Counted from the stretch's first letter, positions 48,131 to 62,646 are shown. The stretch is 64,000 bases of DNA from Temnopleurus reevesii (GCA_036244855.1 BQKZ01000267.1:82845-146844), one strand, 5' to 3'. Program-made: numbers and translations. Notes: generated by a model from the letters alone, not told the origin.

Positions 48131-48848
48131 TTATCTGACGTAATAGCGACTACCAATTGGAGGTACGAGACTTGTCCGATCTATTAAACTGCATGGCATT
48201 AATGCAATTTTTAAAGCCATCAAAGGGTACTTCAGAATGTTTAATTACCTCAAACATACCTACAAACATAGAACAAGGATTAATATGAAAATACACCTCA
48301 TGTACTGTACATGTATATATTATTATGTGGTTGACACCTCTGCCCTTTTGGGAATTGGATTGAATCTTATTTATTCATTTAGATATCCTCCTGATAGTAA
48401 TAACAATAATGATATAGATCATTTCTATAATGCTGAAAACAAAGAATGCCATTTGACAATTTAATAGTTAGAACAAAAATGACAACAATTAGATAACTAG
48501 GGGAAAAGATAAGTTAAGATTTCTTTTGATTTTGTTTGAATGGCAAGAGGAATACCGTTTAAGAATTTTGAAGCAGATACTTTGAAGAGCTTTTCACCTG
48601 TTAAGTCTACATTTTGAAGTCTACATTTTGGTGGATACATCTGATAAATAAACTAAGCATCTACCCGTTATAAAGAGCACAGTTCCTCTTCCTCTTCGAT
48701 CTTCATCTGAATCGGAGGGTCACATGACCTTTTGATTCCCAGGAAATCGTGACCTCATTAAACCAATATTTGATATTTGGACACAGTTTACTAGTTGGTG
48801 ATTGTGATATGGACAGTGAGAAGGAATCGGTCATATTTGTGCTATCTA
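48131..48848. other. unique DNA between two mobile elements
   Basis: AT-rich sequence containing a 14-bp tandem duplication AAGTCTACATTTTG near 48,603-48,631. No gene signal. Confidence 0.4.
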
Positions 48849-49141
48849 ATTAATAATAATAATGAACAGCTTTTATATAGCGCTTATCAACTCTTCATGA
48901 GAATTCCATAAGCGCTCTACAATTGCAGCATTATTACCCTGGCTTTAGCAGTGCAGCTACTAGGTGCATAAGCTTTTTCAAGGAATAAATTCCTACCAGG
49001 TACCTATTTACCTCACCTGGGTTGAGTGCAGCACAATGTGGATGAATTTCTTGCTGAAGGAAATTAACGCCATGGGTGGGATTCGAACCTCCGACCGTCT
49101 GGTTGAAAGGCGAGAGTCAGAACCACTACACCACGGCGCCT
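48849..49141 (-). mobile_element. tRNA-derived SINE, about 290 bp
   Basis: On the minus strand the 5' end (49,141 downwards) reads GGCGCCGTGGTGTAGTGG, with RNA polymerase III box A TGGTGTAGTGG at 49,123-49,133 and a perfect box B GGTTCGAATCC at 49,079-49,089. A unique body follows, then a tail with AAGCGCTATATAAAAGCTG and a terminal (ATT)n at 48,849-48,863. The tRNA-like head, central body and short repeat tail are the standard SINE plan; retroposition would rely on a partner LINE. A similar tail is, from memory, common in echinoderm and other marine invertebrate SINEs. The exact tRNA ancestor was not determined. Confidence 0.9.
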
Positions 49142-50265
49142 CCACGCCTTCTATGATTTGCAGTTATTTCTTTAGTTTGCCAAGGTCTTTTCCATACGAA
49201 TCAACTTGAAATGCTCGTACCCATCAATTTAGATAAACCGCATCTTGATTTTTTAACCAAATGTTATGTTTCTCGTTCATTTACTGTGTTTTTTTTTATG
49301 TAGGCCTACTATGATGCTATATAAGTTTTGCCTCATTCATTGGCTGTTCTTTGATTAGCAATACTAATGGCACATGATATATCAGCCAATCATAAAATGT
49401 GTAAAGCGAATCAGGGTTAACGTATTGACTACTGGAACCAGTTCGTCCCTGCACAAAGTCTATGGAAATTACAGAATTCAGTTGTGAATGGGTTAAGATC
49501 AAACATGATCATAAATGTGACCTACATGAAGCATTGATCCATGATCAAGATACATCCCACCCTGAGTTGAGGCCTCTTCCATTGTTTGATGTTGATTTTT
49601 ATCATAAGTTTGTCCTAGCTCTAAATTAGTTGAGCATACATCATAAAGTAAGTCATAAAATGCCAATAAAACGCAGTCAGTGGAGAACATCAGTCTGGCG
49701 TTTAGTTGATGCCAAGTCATTGTGAGATTTTTTGGTCATTGCCAATATCTCTCCTTTTGTCATATTGAATTACTAATAGAAAACTTGTAATTATTAACTT
49801 GGCTAAAAGAGAACATATAAACCACCCACAGTTGTACTTTACTTGCTCTGTAGGAAAAATCCATGAAGGATTTTAGGTCTACTATTACCAAAGGCAGTGT
49901 ATATATGACAAAATGGTATTTCCAATGAACATTCTTGGAGTTGCTTTTGTTGTACAGTGAAAAAAAAGCATTCTGAATTTCTACTGTTCTAATATACAGA
50001 ATGAAAGCATCACTACTGTTCATACATATTTTGTATTGAAAATGAGATAAAATTCCACCATACATGTTGTAAATATGAAAGAAGAAGCTACTCTTGACTT
50101 TATTGTCCGGGATGTCCTTGCCAAAATGGAGAGACTAATCCCATCTTTTTTTTTCAAAAATTGTTATTTGCATCCAAATACATTGCATTTAAAGCAATAT
50201 TTGACTGAATACAATAAGCAGGTTTATTCATGTATTAAAATTTATGTGCATTTAACGTAGTTACT
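49142..50265 (+). other. probable intron sequence
   Basis: AT-rich unique DNA with ORFs of up to 101 codons on the minus strand that show no splice context or family resemblance. Confidence 0.4.
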
Positions 50266-50372
50266 TGGTATTCCATAGACCGGTTGATAAAAATAAGACT
50301 ACAATAATTGGAATCCAGTTTGCATACATTACTTGTTGCTATGTCGGGCAAGCCTCGGCAAGCTTTCTGGTT
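50266..50372 (+). mobile_element. dispersed repeat, copy 2
   Basis: Second copy of the family at 42,835-42,942, same orientation, 7.4 kb away. It shares the TTTGCATACATTACTTGTTGC core and the CAAGCTTTC region. Copies differ by scattered substitutions and small indels, implying an old insertion or duplication. Confidence 0.65.
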
Positions 50373-50678
50373 AAGAACAACCTTCGTGTTTAAGGTATGC
50401 ATAAAATTTGCATCTATTAGTAAACCCGCCTATTTCAAATGTAGCTTTTCAGAAACTGCATTAATGAGTAATTTAAATCTGTTTTGCCTTCTAAATTTTA
50501 TTTCCATATGCTGATTGTTATGTAAAAAAATGATCACTTAACTGCTTATCTCCCAAAACTTATATTTACAAAATTGCAGTGGTATGACAACCGAACATCG
50601 ATTGTGCATATTTTCCTGCATGCAGAGCATCTAACTGAACTTTATTTATGACTTGTGCACGTTCAGTTAATTCATGTG

Positions 50679-50718
50679 CTTTTAACACTTTTAACACTTT
50701 TAACACTTTTAAACACTT
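50679..50718. repeat. 10-bp tandem repeat (CTTTTAACAC)
   Basis: Four consecutive units, the last with one extra A. On the minus strand each unit reads GTGTTAAAAG, which contains AAGTG when tiled. Confidence 0.9.
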
Positions 50719-53520
50719 GATTGTAATGTAATTTACGAAAGAGAAAGGTGAAAACACATACAATGAAATCATGTTCAGAGTAAATGTACTCATATTTGTG
50801 TCAGCAAAAATTACAAGCCAATTCGCTACTCATAGGTTTAATCTTTCAACTTTAGGAAGTACCCCCAATAGATGTAATTGAAACAAGATATATAATGAAG
50901 TCTAAAATGCCCATTGTTTTCATCACACTCTGTTTGATAGCTAGTATGTAAGCCAAGGTTGAGAAAAAGTGGGTCAAATGTGATACATTATCTGGAGTAA
51001 AAGTACTCTGACCCTTCAACTCTTGTACTTGATTGTTTACAAACATTATCATAGTCTTAACAATCAGACTCTCCAAAACAAACTTGAGGCTTCACGAATC
51101 CTATGACAGGTACCGAAAGTGCCAATTTAATTCCCAACGTGAATAAGAAGCATGCAAAAGAATTTGCTTTGGGGATTATGGATTCATTTGCAGATTCATT
51201 TGCAGTTTATTTTTGGTACCTTGCTAATAATGCCACTTTAAATGACATTGTTTCTAATTGTAATTTGCATGTGTATATTGAGTTGCTTTGATAAGTTGTT
51301 TGATCTGGATATTTGTGTAAAAACGGCCCTGTTATTTTGTCTTACAATTTTGAAAATGTTATAATGAATAAATAAATGAATTAATGAATTATTACACTGT
51401 TTGTGCATTCAGCAATTATCTGCTGCCTCCCAGTGATACTAGCATAGTATTTTTAATTCAGTGGAGTATATTGTATATTCATTTTGTTGGTATTTTTGTA
51501 TGAATGTCGAAATTCCCTTTAATCATTCAATCTCTCATTCTCGTGCATCATGTTATCTCATATCCTGCATCTCCTGTTAGGTTACATTCCTCTAATGAAT
51601 TGTGGTTTGGATACCCATTCAAACTTCCTCTCCTTATCATCATGAAGATCATGTGACCACTTATGGGCCAATCAGGACACAGGGGATGAGTGACCATAGA
51701 CATTAATGTCATTCACCGCTCAATAATCACATTTTCATGGTTGAGAGTTGTTTGGCCAGAGTGCCAGCTACTCTGCTGTCGTACATACAGGCATATATTC
51801 TGTCATGCTATACAAACTTTATAGTATGAATGATTCATGAATAATTCAAATCTTGCATTTCAAATTAGCTGCCCTATTTTTCTTCTGATTTAGATTAATG
51901 AGCAATTTAAAGACATTTGTCATAAGGATGTCAACAGCTGCCCAAAGATTTTGGCACATGAACATCATGTGGAGGTACTAAAAATTTACCAAATTTTTAA
52001 TTGTAGTACACCAGACAAAACTGGTGCCAAAATCTTTAAGCTTTAGTTTTGAAATTTTGCAGAAAATATTGGCAGGAGAATGCATAGAATTCTTATGTTC
52101 ATTCTCTAAAACCCGAATGAACATTGATACAGGGGTAAAAGGGCAAGTAAAAGGTTTCATTATGCTCATGTTTTTTTTTCAACACATTCTGTCTCATAAA
52201 GAATTTCTGATTTTTTTTTAATTGTTGAATGTTAAGTAGTTATCTAAAGGATGTGGTGGAGGTTTACCAATGCAGTTGTAATGCAAGCTTGAACAAGTGT
52301 TTTTTTTTTAAATTTTGCAAAGATCAAATTCATTAATCTCTTATCACAAAACATCAGACCTATTCAAACACATACAAATACATGATCAAAGTTGATGTTA
52401 ATACAATCTTCTTCCGATAATCTAAAAAGGGGGGTTTTATTGTACTTGTGTATGCTCATGTTTACATCATGTTTATCATGTCAATATTCCTGCCCTAATT
52501 TTTTTTTCATCAAGTTCAAATACGAGCCATATATATTTTATGTAGGACACAATTGACAAGGATATACTTTCAATTCAATCATGCCATAATTTAAGATCAG
52601 TGAGATGCAAAAAATTGATACCTATTTTAACATAAATATGCACAAGTATTTTTCTGGAAATAGTGCTTCGCAAAAATCAAAATCTGTTAAAACCGCTCAT
52701 TTATCATATTTGAATTTCATACCATATACTGTACAAGTTGTGCTGAGAAATTAGTTCTCTCTTTTTAAAATGCATTTTTCTTTTACGTTTCCTATGTGCA
52801 ACTTCCATCAGCATGACAGACAAAATAATGATAAAAAGAAGATTGATAATAATTGCATTTATAGGATGCTTTTTACGGGTGTTTCAAAGTGCACAGGTGG
52901 ACAAAAGTATCAGTGTCAAAATAACTTGTGAAATTCTCTGATTTCACTCAGGAAAGGTCTTGACATTGTGTATTGTCCAATTTGGACATCTCCAAAGTTT
53001 ATAATCAAAACTATCCTTTGCTTCTTATCTATAGGTGTAATGAATTGATTAATTACTGTTTGTTTCCAATCCAATCAGCGCATAATCTTATTCAGAGTGC
53101 TTAGACTACACCAATCATTATCTGTTTGAGTCTTGCTCCATTTTGTGATAACTGGGGTTAATTTGGGCTAGCATTTTATAATGGTTCCGTCTTGCTTGCT
53201 TGCATTTAGTGCTGGAAGGCTATTTGCCACAAAATTCTTCTTGATGTATGGCAATTAATCTTCCTATACATTGACTAATCTGTGTAGCTCTATGGTGTAA
53301 TCAAGGTTGCAATGAGTTGTAAAGACACTTGGATGACTTTTCACAATGGACAATGATTTATGTTACACTAAAATGACACAAAAAGTGCAGAAAAGGATTA
53401 AGTATCTTGCACCTTTTAGATTATATTGTGGATAAAAGGGAGATGAATGTTGCTTGAGTTGTATTGGAAGCTTCATTTCTTTAAAGGTGAGGTATTGGGA
53501 ATGTTGTAATATGGTTATGG
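50719..53520 (+). other. probable intron sequence
   Basis: AT-rich unique DNA, ORFs up to 74 codons, plus a 12-bp tandem duplication GATTCATTTGCA at 51,181-51,204. No gene is supported. Confidence 0.4.
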
Positions 53521-53626
53521 TTTTTTTTTTTTTTTTTTAGGAAAGTAAGATTATAATGTTCAGTTAGAGCTTGGTTGAATTTGAACCCAGTATTACACCC
53601 AGAACCCCCCCCCCCCCAAAAAAAAA
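53521..53626. repeat. homopolymer T, C and A runs
   Basis: An 18-nt T run at 53,521-53,538 and a C run followed by an A run at about 53,606-53,626. Assembly errors are likely in such runs. Confidence 0.85.
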
Positions 53627-54702
53627 GTTTAATTCACTCTAGTTGACTATTATGATCTACAAAAACGGCTCAATAGAATTCTGCTAATGTTTTACCATAT
53701 CTTGCTTTTGAAGGAAAATGATGAAGCTTGCTTCATTCATTGAGTATTTTCAGTTAGATGAATATTAAGTGGTCTATATTTACTGCATTAGCAGACAATT
53801 TTGCGCTGGTTGTATTTTGCAAATCTTGGCATGATGGTATCTCCAAAATTACACTCTGTATGATTGACATTCATATATTTACAAACACTGAACTGTAAAA
53901 AAAAAAAAATATCAGCACTCTTTGATATAAAACTGCTTCCAAAATGCAAAAATTATCTGCATTTTTTTTTGGAATATCTCCAAAGTGCTATATAGGTAAC
54001 GAGAATAAGTGCGTCCTTCAATGAAAGGTGATGGAAGAGAGTCTTTAATAGAAATCTTTTAATCTTCAGAGTGACTTAATAATCTGAGCTGATCGGCTTC
54101 ACCCAATCTCGTCAATTAATATTACTCTTATCAGCGCAAAATGACAGGCTTTTTCTTTCCTTTTTTCTGTTGAAAAGCATTCAGGTAAATCTGCACCTGG
54201 TAAGTGGCTGGATGTCGAAGTGTTGAAAGTGTTGATATATTTTGCCACTGCTGTTACTTGATAAATAGGTACTATCAGCCTAACAATAAGGATACAATGG
54301 GGATGAAAATAAGGAATGTGAGCATGGAAAAGGGGTGTTTGATTGATTGTAGGAGAAAGGCGGGAAGATAGAGAGAAAGATAGATCAGATTGCTAGATGA
54401 AAAGGTACAGATAGGAGAGAACAAGCCTGAAAAAAAAAATTATATTTGATTCTTGACGTACCTGCAATCGAGGACTATCATTGATGGAGAACTGTCCTGG
54501 AATAGGTTGGAAATGTAGCATTCTAATAATGTTAGGAGGTGCGTTTTAGATGATATTTTGTCAAATTGAACACCCACAATTGACCGTACTCAGTAACACA
54601 GATTTTCAGGGCTGCGTCCTGGTTACAATTTTAGAAAATGGGACTGATATACACACACATACAGGGAAAACCATATGTCTTCAATCTACTTAAAAAAATA
54701 GT
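53627..54702 (+). other. probable intron sequence
   Basis: AT-rich unique sequence with short A runs (near 53,897 and 54,429). Nothing recognised. Confidence 0.4.
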
Positions 54703-54711
54703 ATGTGTGTT

Positions 54712-54744
<33 letters not shown>

Positions 54745-54746
54745 TA
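54703..54746. repeat. (TG)n(AG)n compound microsatellite
   Basis: GTGTGTTTGTGTGTGTGTG passing directly into GAGAGAGAGAGAG, followed by purine-rich DNA to about 54,830. Confidence 0.95.
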
Positions 54747-57700
54747 GCTTGAGAGATAGGAAGAGAGAAAGAGGAGAGAAGATGGTTGAGGAGGATGTGG
54801 AGGATTAGGAGGAAGATAGAGATAAAAAGGGACGGAATGGAGTGGCTCAAAATCTAAAGGGAGAGAAATACCACCTGACCGTGTATCATGAATCTACACA
54901 AATTACACTTGTCACCTGCATTGCTCCTTGACAAGTCAATTTGACTCATTTGTCAACATAACAGTGTTTGGCTTAGACCATCACCTAGATTCTAATTAAG
55001 TCTTTGCTTAGATAGAATGAGACTGATAAGGCTGGCATGTCTGATACCATGATAGCATGGATAGATAACAGCTGTCTGGTTGCGTTCACACATGTCTGTT
55101 TAGTTTGACTCAAACCATGCAGTGTGTTCACATCTAGCACTGATAGCAATGTGTGATCACCTTTAGCTTGTGCTGAATAGCTAGAATTCAGAAAAGTTTC
55201 TAACTTCCAGGTTAGTGGCTCCTAACTTTCAAATGGTTATGCATGGGGTTTTGATATTAATGAGAATATTTGTCTGGACCAATATTCAGAATGATGAATT
55301 TACAATTTATGAAAAGGACGACACAGACAGTCCTGATAATGTATTAGGGTGACTTTGCTCCACTATCAAAATGGTTTATGTCATATAATTGATAGGTTTA
55401 AGCATTTGATTACAAAATAGATTAATTTCATGAGCTGCTATAGATCCAGGAGATTTGATATAGTGGTTGCTGATCATATCAGTATAACCAAACCTTGAAG
55501 GTGTATATTGTATGAAATTCACACTGTTTACTCTTAAAAGCTTGTCTGAATGTGTTCAAATGTCGTTAAGATTAACACAAAAATGTGGGATTTGTTAAGC
55601 TTAAGTTGATCAGTTTGATATTACGACAATGTTTTCCCAAGAATAATATAGATGTTTTAACATCTAATATAGATAGCATTTAAAATTACATTGTGACTTC
55701 CACATGCATAGAATTCTCAGCTTTACCATATCTTTCAGCTTAAATTCTGAGCTTAAACTCTCTTTGAAAATTCTACCATCTTTATGTTAGAAAATGATAT
55801 ATCCATCCTCTGACTAAAGTATTAGCAATTCTAATCTATTTCAATAATGTTCTATATCATCATACTTATAAATATTAAGAGTAAAGACAAAAATGGAAAC
55901 TTGTAAGTGTGCAAAGTCTGTTGTCATGATGATCTTCTTGATCTAGAAGATAAGATATCACACTATGTATTAATTATGATTCTTAGATTACATTCAATAT
56001 ATGCAAACACAGCTGGTGCCTAATTTATCGTTTGAAGATGCTGCAAGTGTGTACTCTATTTAATGGCATGACCCATATGACCTGCAATCTGAAAATTGTT
56101 TAAACAGTGATCTATGTTTGCAATTAATAAAGTTTTGAAGTAAATGTTGAACATATAGAGTCAATTTAGAATTAATGCGATTGCGTTCTTTGAATCAAAC
56201 CTCAATGTAAGGCTCTCTGTCTTTAATCATTCTTAGATTAAAAGGATGAAAAAAATTACAATCGTATATTTTATCTTTCCATTGTTTCTTTTCTATAACA
56301 AACCTTGAATAGGCTTGTGTGATAATGTGTCTGAAAATCAGGATGCACTGGAACTACAAAAAAATTGATTTTGCACTATGCTAGAACGAGCATTGTATTT
56401 GATTTTGGTATGATTAGTAATTGCAAAAAGGGCACAACAAATTTGATGAATACGATTGAGATGTTCACTGAATGCCTAACATTTCCATCGGGTCTTATTA
56501 AATGCACCATTAGCGCAATACATACTATGTACTTTGATCTCATGCAAGGAGTGAGGAAAGTTCATTAGTTTTCTATCATTATGTCTACAAATAATCTACT
56601 GCTTTATCAACAGATTTATAGCTGTAAGTACTTCGGTTTACGTTTGTACTTCCTTAAAGGGACACTTAGGCAATGGTTGAAAAATTAACTTGATAAAGGA
56701 AAAATTTAACCAATAAAGAAAAGAAAATACAGGATCCCATTTTTGAAGCCAGAATTTCTCTTTATATATATTTTGATTTGAAGTTTAATAACGGATGTTA
56801 CAGCATTTGCTCCTACACCAATTGCTCCGGTCCCAATTCTTTGGAAGGTATGGGTTATGGCAAGAGTTACAACAGGAACTTGATTCAGAATAATGATTAG
56901 GATTACGATTGGGATTAGAGTTAGGTACTTGAGTTTGGATATGAAGTGTGGCTAACTGAAGATGTTTCATCAAAGCAGTTGTCGCTAGAGCCAAATTAAA
57001 CAATATACATGCCTGTCAAATGATCAATGTTTGTATCATCAGTATCTGTTTAGAATGAGTGACTATACAACAAAAGTGTGGTAACATTACTGACATTATT
57101 CTTACTGAATAAAAGTAATAATTGTGTTGCAACAACTGCACTTTCGACTTCGAGTTGGCCTACGACAGCCAGTGTTGCAGTTTATCACCACTATTTATGT
57201 GAGCCGAACTCGGTTGTGAGTCTACAATCTGAATGAGATATCTGTCCTATAAATAATCAATATACACAGCTAAATCTTAGGGGGAGGGCAGAGTCAATAT
57301 TTTCAAGATAAGATTTGTTGTGTTGATTAAGCATGTGAAATCCGGAATCACCTATGGTTAACCTATATGCTTCTCAAAAAATACTGAGGTGAACATAGCC
57401 TTTTGGTTGTCATAAGGGTGCCGAATATTCCTATCATGATACATGCTTTAGCACATGATAGAGTTTCTTGGTTCTGACAACCTGTTCTGTTGTCACTTTG
57501 AGTCTCTTACTTTGGGCAAGCTTTGGCTATATAGCTTGTGGATGATTTTGCGTATCACCTTCTCACATTGTATTTGTTTTGAATATTTTTAGCGAATTAA
57601 GTATTTGATTTTGCTTGTATGTAAAAGTTTATGTACATGTAGGATAGTGATAAGGCCTTGATATATGTATGGGCTAAATGCATTAATGGTATGCATGAAT

Positions 57701-60700
57701 AAAATACTAAAATTCTAATCATCCTAAAACTTTTTATAATAAAATCATGGATGAAAACTGGTGGGTGTACTTGGCGAATTTCTAGTTGATATGAAACAAA
57801 CATATTGATAAGTATATACAGGTTTTCCATGTGGTATGTAATTCTAAAATGCCTTCACATCCTTAGAAAAATGTGATTTTGTTATGTGTGCAAATAGTGA
57901 TTACATTTAGTAGTTGAAGAGTCTCAGTGGAATTAGGAATGTGTGGATTGAAGAAACGTATTTAGATTCTGGTAAATAGGCATAATTTGAAATAGAAAAT
58001 GAAGAATGCGTTTGGCATTATCAAAGACATTTGACAGCGTCACTCATCCAAAAAAGATGACCTATAACATCAAATCAATGACTTTACAAAAAAGAAGCGC
58101 TGCCGTTAGTCATTTCAAATTATAGAGCAAGTAAATTGGTTGATTTACCCACGGGTATTCAAGATCTTTACAAATCAGACAAGTCCCTGATCTAGTTTTC
58201 AACGCTCTGCAAATTGGCCACATTTGTCGGAGGTGAGAAGATTCTATTTCACTTAACAGCGATGTGCACCAAAATGTCAATATGGTGGTTGTACAGGCCA
58301 TGGTACCTTTACTACACTATTGACTCTGTTGTGACATCAAATGATGTGTAAAAAACTGATCAAAGTACGTTGCAACTTTGTAAACCTAAGCAAACTGCCT
58401 TGTTTACCCTATGGGGGTGGTGGTAGGAGTTGTGTAAAGTGCTCCTTTTCTTGACTCTCAATGTGTGTGAATTCGGGGCATTCAGCAGTTTTTCAGGTGG
58501 TCTTTAAAAAAGTGAAGTTTGTAAAATGCTGGCCTTTGCTGTAGAAAGGAGGAGGCACGTGCTCGCATCTGCCCACTATGTTGCTTAAAGTGACAAATTG
58601 TGTTTGCATACATGTAAAATAGCAAGTAGCTATTTGTGCTTCAAGAGTAAAAACAAACATAGAGCCTGAAAAACATCACAACTAATGCTCTCTTTTCTGT
58701 CAGTTGTTAATGCATACTATATGACTAAATGTAGAAGTGCCATATTAAGTATCTCTGGTGTCCAAGAAACTTTTTTCCATATCTACTATAATACACACAT
58801 CAAAAAGATCGGTGTTCACTCTGAAGTATGCATTTCAATGGATCTTGAACAAAATTGTTCTTGAAGCGTGTGCAGGAGACTAATCAAAAGCATAAGATGT
58901 CATTCAATTTGTCTTCTTGCGATATTAAAGCCACTGACGTTGTATATAAGAAATATTCTAACCACGTGCTAGTGCATAACACAAGGACCGCCATATATAT
59001 ACAGCTGTGTACAGAGTACCTGTGACCTTTGTACTTGGCTTGATGCGGTACAAGGACCTGTTTTCACAATCAAATTGGCGAATTGCCGACTACTTGTTCA
59101 GTGTGCATGTTTGACTCTTTCTAAATTTGGAAAAAGTTGATGCTCAAGAAAGATTTTTGTTTTGCAGTACTCAATGTGCCGCACAACACTTTTTGAAAGT
59201 CCACACAATTTATCGGTTTGAAGGAAAGCTATGCGCACTTGATATACACATGTATATTTGTACCATACATTATATGCATTTCAGAATTGGGAAAAGCTGT
59301 TCATTCCAAGTTTATAGGCAACTTTTACTTGTGGCTACCAGAGGGCCCATCCCCATCTCAGGACAAGGGATTCCTTAGGAAATCAGTTGGGTAGCACGAC
59401 TGGCTCTCCAGCTTGTTTGATCAAGGATTTTTACAAAATTACAAGGTAAAACTAGGCACCACAATACTCAAAGAGGCTCCCAAACATAAAGCCTAGGAGC
59501 CTGTCTGTCTCCCTAAGTGAAAAGTAAGGATCAAGCCTTGCATCTGTAGCTGCAAATGCTTAAAAAGGTCTGTGACTGAACAGCTACAGAACCAGCTATA
59601 TAGCTGTTGCCTGCGCCACATGGTACAGGAACAGCTTAAAGTTAAAGGGTAGAAATAGTTGACATGTGTGCAAAGCGGGCCACAGGTCCAAGGTTTGATT
59701 GTCTATACACTTAACTTGACCCTGTGTGAATGTATGATCATGAGAGAGGAGAAAAGTCAATTTGCCAAGAAGCATGCCCCTAAGATATGGTCGGATTGTC
59801 ACTGAAGCAAGACAAATCTGGTTATGCATTTAAATGGAGGAATGTACCCTTCCATTTCCATGCAAGAAAAATTCTCTGGAGAATACTAATCAACAGTAAC
59901 GAAACATTCATAGTCTTAAATTGTGACATGTTGAATTTGATTTATTTGTACAAGTTACATGTACCAGGCAGTGACGCTCATTTGGATCAACATTCTGATC
60001 TCCGCTGTAGGTAGAGATATTAAGTATTGATATATGCTCTTTGCCAATTCTTAGCTGATGAGTGGATTTCACATATTTCTATTTTTCTTTGTTTTGTAAG
60101 GTATTTCTTTCACAATATTCTCATAGTTTGATATTCTGAGGTATATGAGATCTCAAATTTACTTTTGTATTTTAACCTTTGTTGTATTTGTAGTTTTGAA
60201 TCCTGTTTAGAAGAACTAAATATATTCAAAACTCTTTATGAGGAAAGCAAGATTGAGATTTAAGAAGGGCTTTACATAATCTTCCATTTGGATATTAATG
60301 GATTTATTATCATATAATTTGAGAAAGTATAAATATGTTGTTTTCTGAATTCTGTTTTAATACATACCGCATATTTACAGCTTTGATCGTTAAGATGTGA
60401 TATTAACGATGTTACATTATCTGCATGTGTCTGGGATTACACTTGCTGTTATTTTACAATGGTTGTTTACTTGAAAAGACTCAAGATTGTGATCAAAGTA
60501 TACCTCTCCCAATAATCCTGAAACAGAATTGGGGTAGTTCTAATACTTCTTTGCAGAAGCTGATTTGTGGGTTTATGAATAGAAATGGTTAACCACAGGA
60601 TTTATTCGATCCGTTGTATTTTTTTATGAGAAAGATGTTTTTCAGTGTGAAGATATTTTTCTGTTTTGCAAAGAGGTACTTGAAGAAGAGTGGATTGACT

Positions 60701-62646
60701 ACAGTTACCAGCTACCAGATTGGGTCTTATCAATTGAGGAACACTTTGTATTAAAAATTTAGGAATGAAACAGGTTTCTTCCATATTTTCTGCCTTTTTT
60801 TTCACAAAAAAAAGTCAGAATAAATTTTTGTCTGTAATTTGTGATTTTTTGTACATTTGCATTGGATGTATTCAAGATTGCATATGTTGCTTGAGCTTTC
60901 TGCAGTGCAGTAGTCATAATTCAGATTAGCAATTGATATGTTGACTATTGAAACCTTGAATTCCCATAGGATCTGTAAATGAGCAGTCAGTTTTGATAAA
61001 CATTGGGTTAAAACCATATTCACTGTTAAAGAAATCTTGAGGACTGTAGCCAATTGGACCTGAACTTCAAGTCCTGCATTGAACTACCATTACAAGTGTA
61101 TGCACTCCGACTGAAACCCATTAAAATACCTCTCTTTCTCCTCTCAAAAGGGGATTCCTTTCCCTTCAAAACAAGATTGTTGGTTCTGATGCGGTCCACT
61201 GTTGATTCACGGCCGAGATGCTTGTAAGCTTATCTCGTGAGTGCTCAGGGGAATTCGCGTTCCCACAAAAAAAACGAAGAAATGTTCCTGTGATGGTGGC
61301 AGAAGTAAAATGATATGTAGTATTTGATTTGGCATGATCGTGAGTCACACCTTTGTCCAAGGTATTCCTGGAATCTGGTTGAGATGGTAGAGGCGGTCTC
61401 ACTTTACACATTTTGCTTACAGGTGGATGAACTGTTGATCAACAACAATTTGAAAGGTCATGAGAGAGAAAGAGCTATAATCTAATATCAACGCATACCC
61501 AAAGAATAATGTAATTTCATTATGATGAAGCACATTTTGCAGTGGACCGTTTTTTTATCAGGATGTAAGAAATTCCATCGGAGATACCTATTTCATAGTC
61601 TTCAATTATATCTATACATTCACCACAAATAGACTTAATTTCATGATTAAACAATTTCCTTGAATGAAATAAATGTATTGAAAATATTGTAATTTCTTTT
61701 CAATTTGATGTAGATGAATCAATATATTACAAGCATAAAAACTTATATCACTTTCCAATTTTCTGTAGATACAGAGATGCTATGAGGTATTTCCATATTA
61801 ATTAAAGGATTCCATTACAAGTGACTGGATGAGAGTTTGGATATTGTCATGTTCACTCTCACTTCTGGTCAGTTATTGCCCTATATGCATTTTAATTTTT
61901 AACCTCATGCTTATTCGGGGACGGTTGGCAGATCTGCAGATGTGAGCTTTCAGCAGAAAATGTGAAGTAATTCAATTTTTCCTAGATGGCTTTCATAAGT
62001 AATTATGGCCTATAAAACAGATAGTATTGATAAGTCCACTGCGAAATGTGCTTCAACTATTGCATACAAACATTCCGTCAAATTTGCAGGGCTGCTAACC
62101 AAAAATTGCATTCTTTGTTTATAACATGTTGATGATGGGTACCAAAATCAATATGTTAGTACTAATTCAAAGTGTAAAAGTATACAGGCAACCACCTGTT
62201 GACCTGAAAACCTTTGATTATTCAATCTCTTTCAATAGAAAATAGGATGGATATTTTTTTGTGCAATACAATTTAGCAGGTGTGTTACCAGGCACCAAAG
62301 GTGTTCATTCTAGTTAATGCTCAAGGGTCACTAATAGTCAATACCATTTGATAATAAATTTTACATGGACACAGGTATGATGATGCTCTGCATTCATAGT
62401 ATAAATCTAATAACTGAAAGAGAGATAGAAAAAATCTGGAGTATCATTTTTGGTTGGCAGGTTTGAAGCTCCATGAATCAACCCATACTCTACTACCGAT
62501 CTGATGGTCCTGTACAAAGCCTCGGTAAAGCACTGTCAATCAGTGTTTATCCATGTTGGGATAAGGCAAGAATTATTTCAAGTATTTATCTACCCAACAC
62601 AAAAATCATTAGATTGATGTTCAATTAATATCCTTAAAATTTGGTG

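Noticed and set aside
47707..48138. 143-codon plus-strand ORF
   Set aside because: Starts at TTG and runs through the whole 178-bp MITE; composition not protein-like as a whole.
49079..49133. Functional tRNA gene
   Set aside because: Box A and box B are good, but the sequence lacks a closed acceptor stem and continues into a SINE body and ATT tail.
56655..56790. TTAAAGGGACACTTAGGC as a MITE terminus
   Set aside because: No inverted partner terminus was found within reach.
61166..61411. 81-codon ATG-initiated minus-strand ORF in a GC-richer patch
   Set aside because: No promoter or splice context and no recognised motif; conservation data would be needed to call it.
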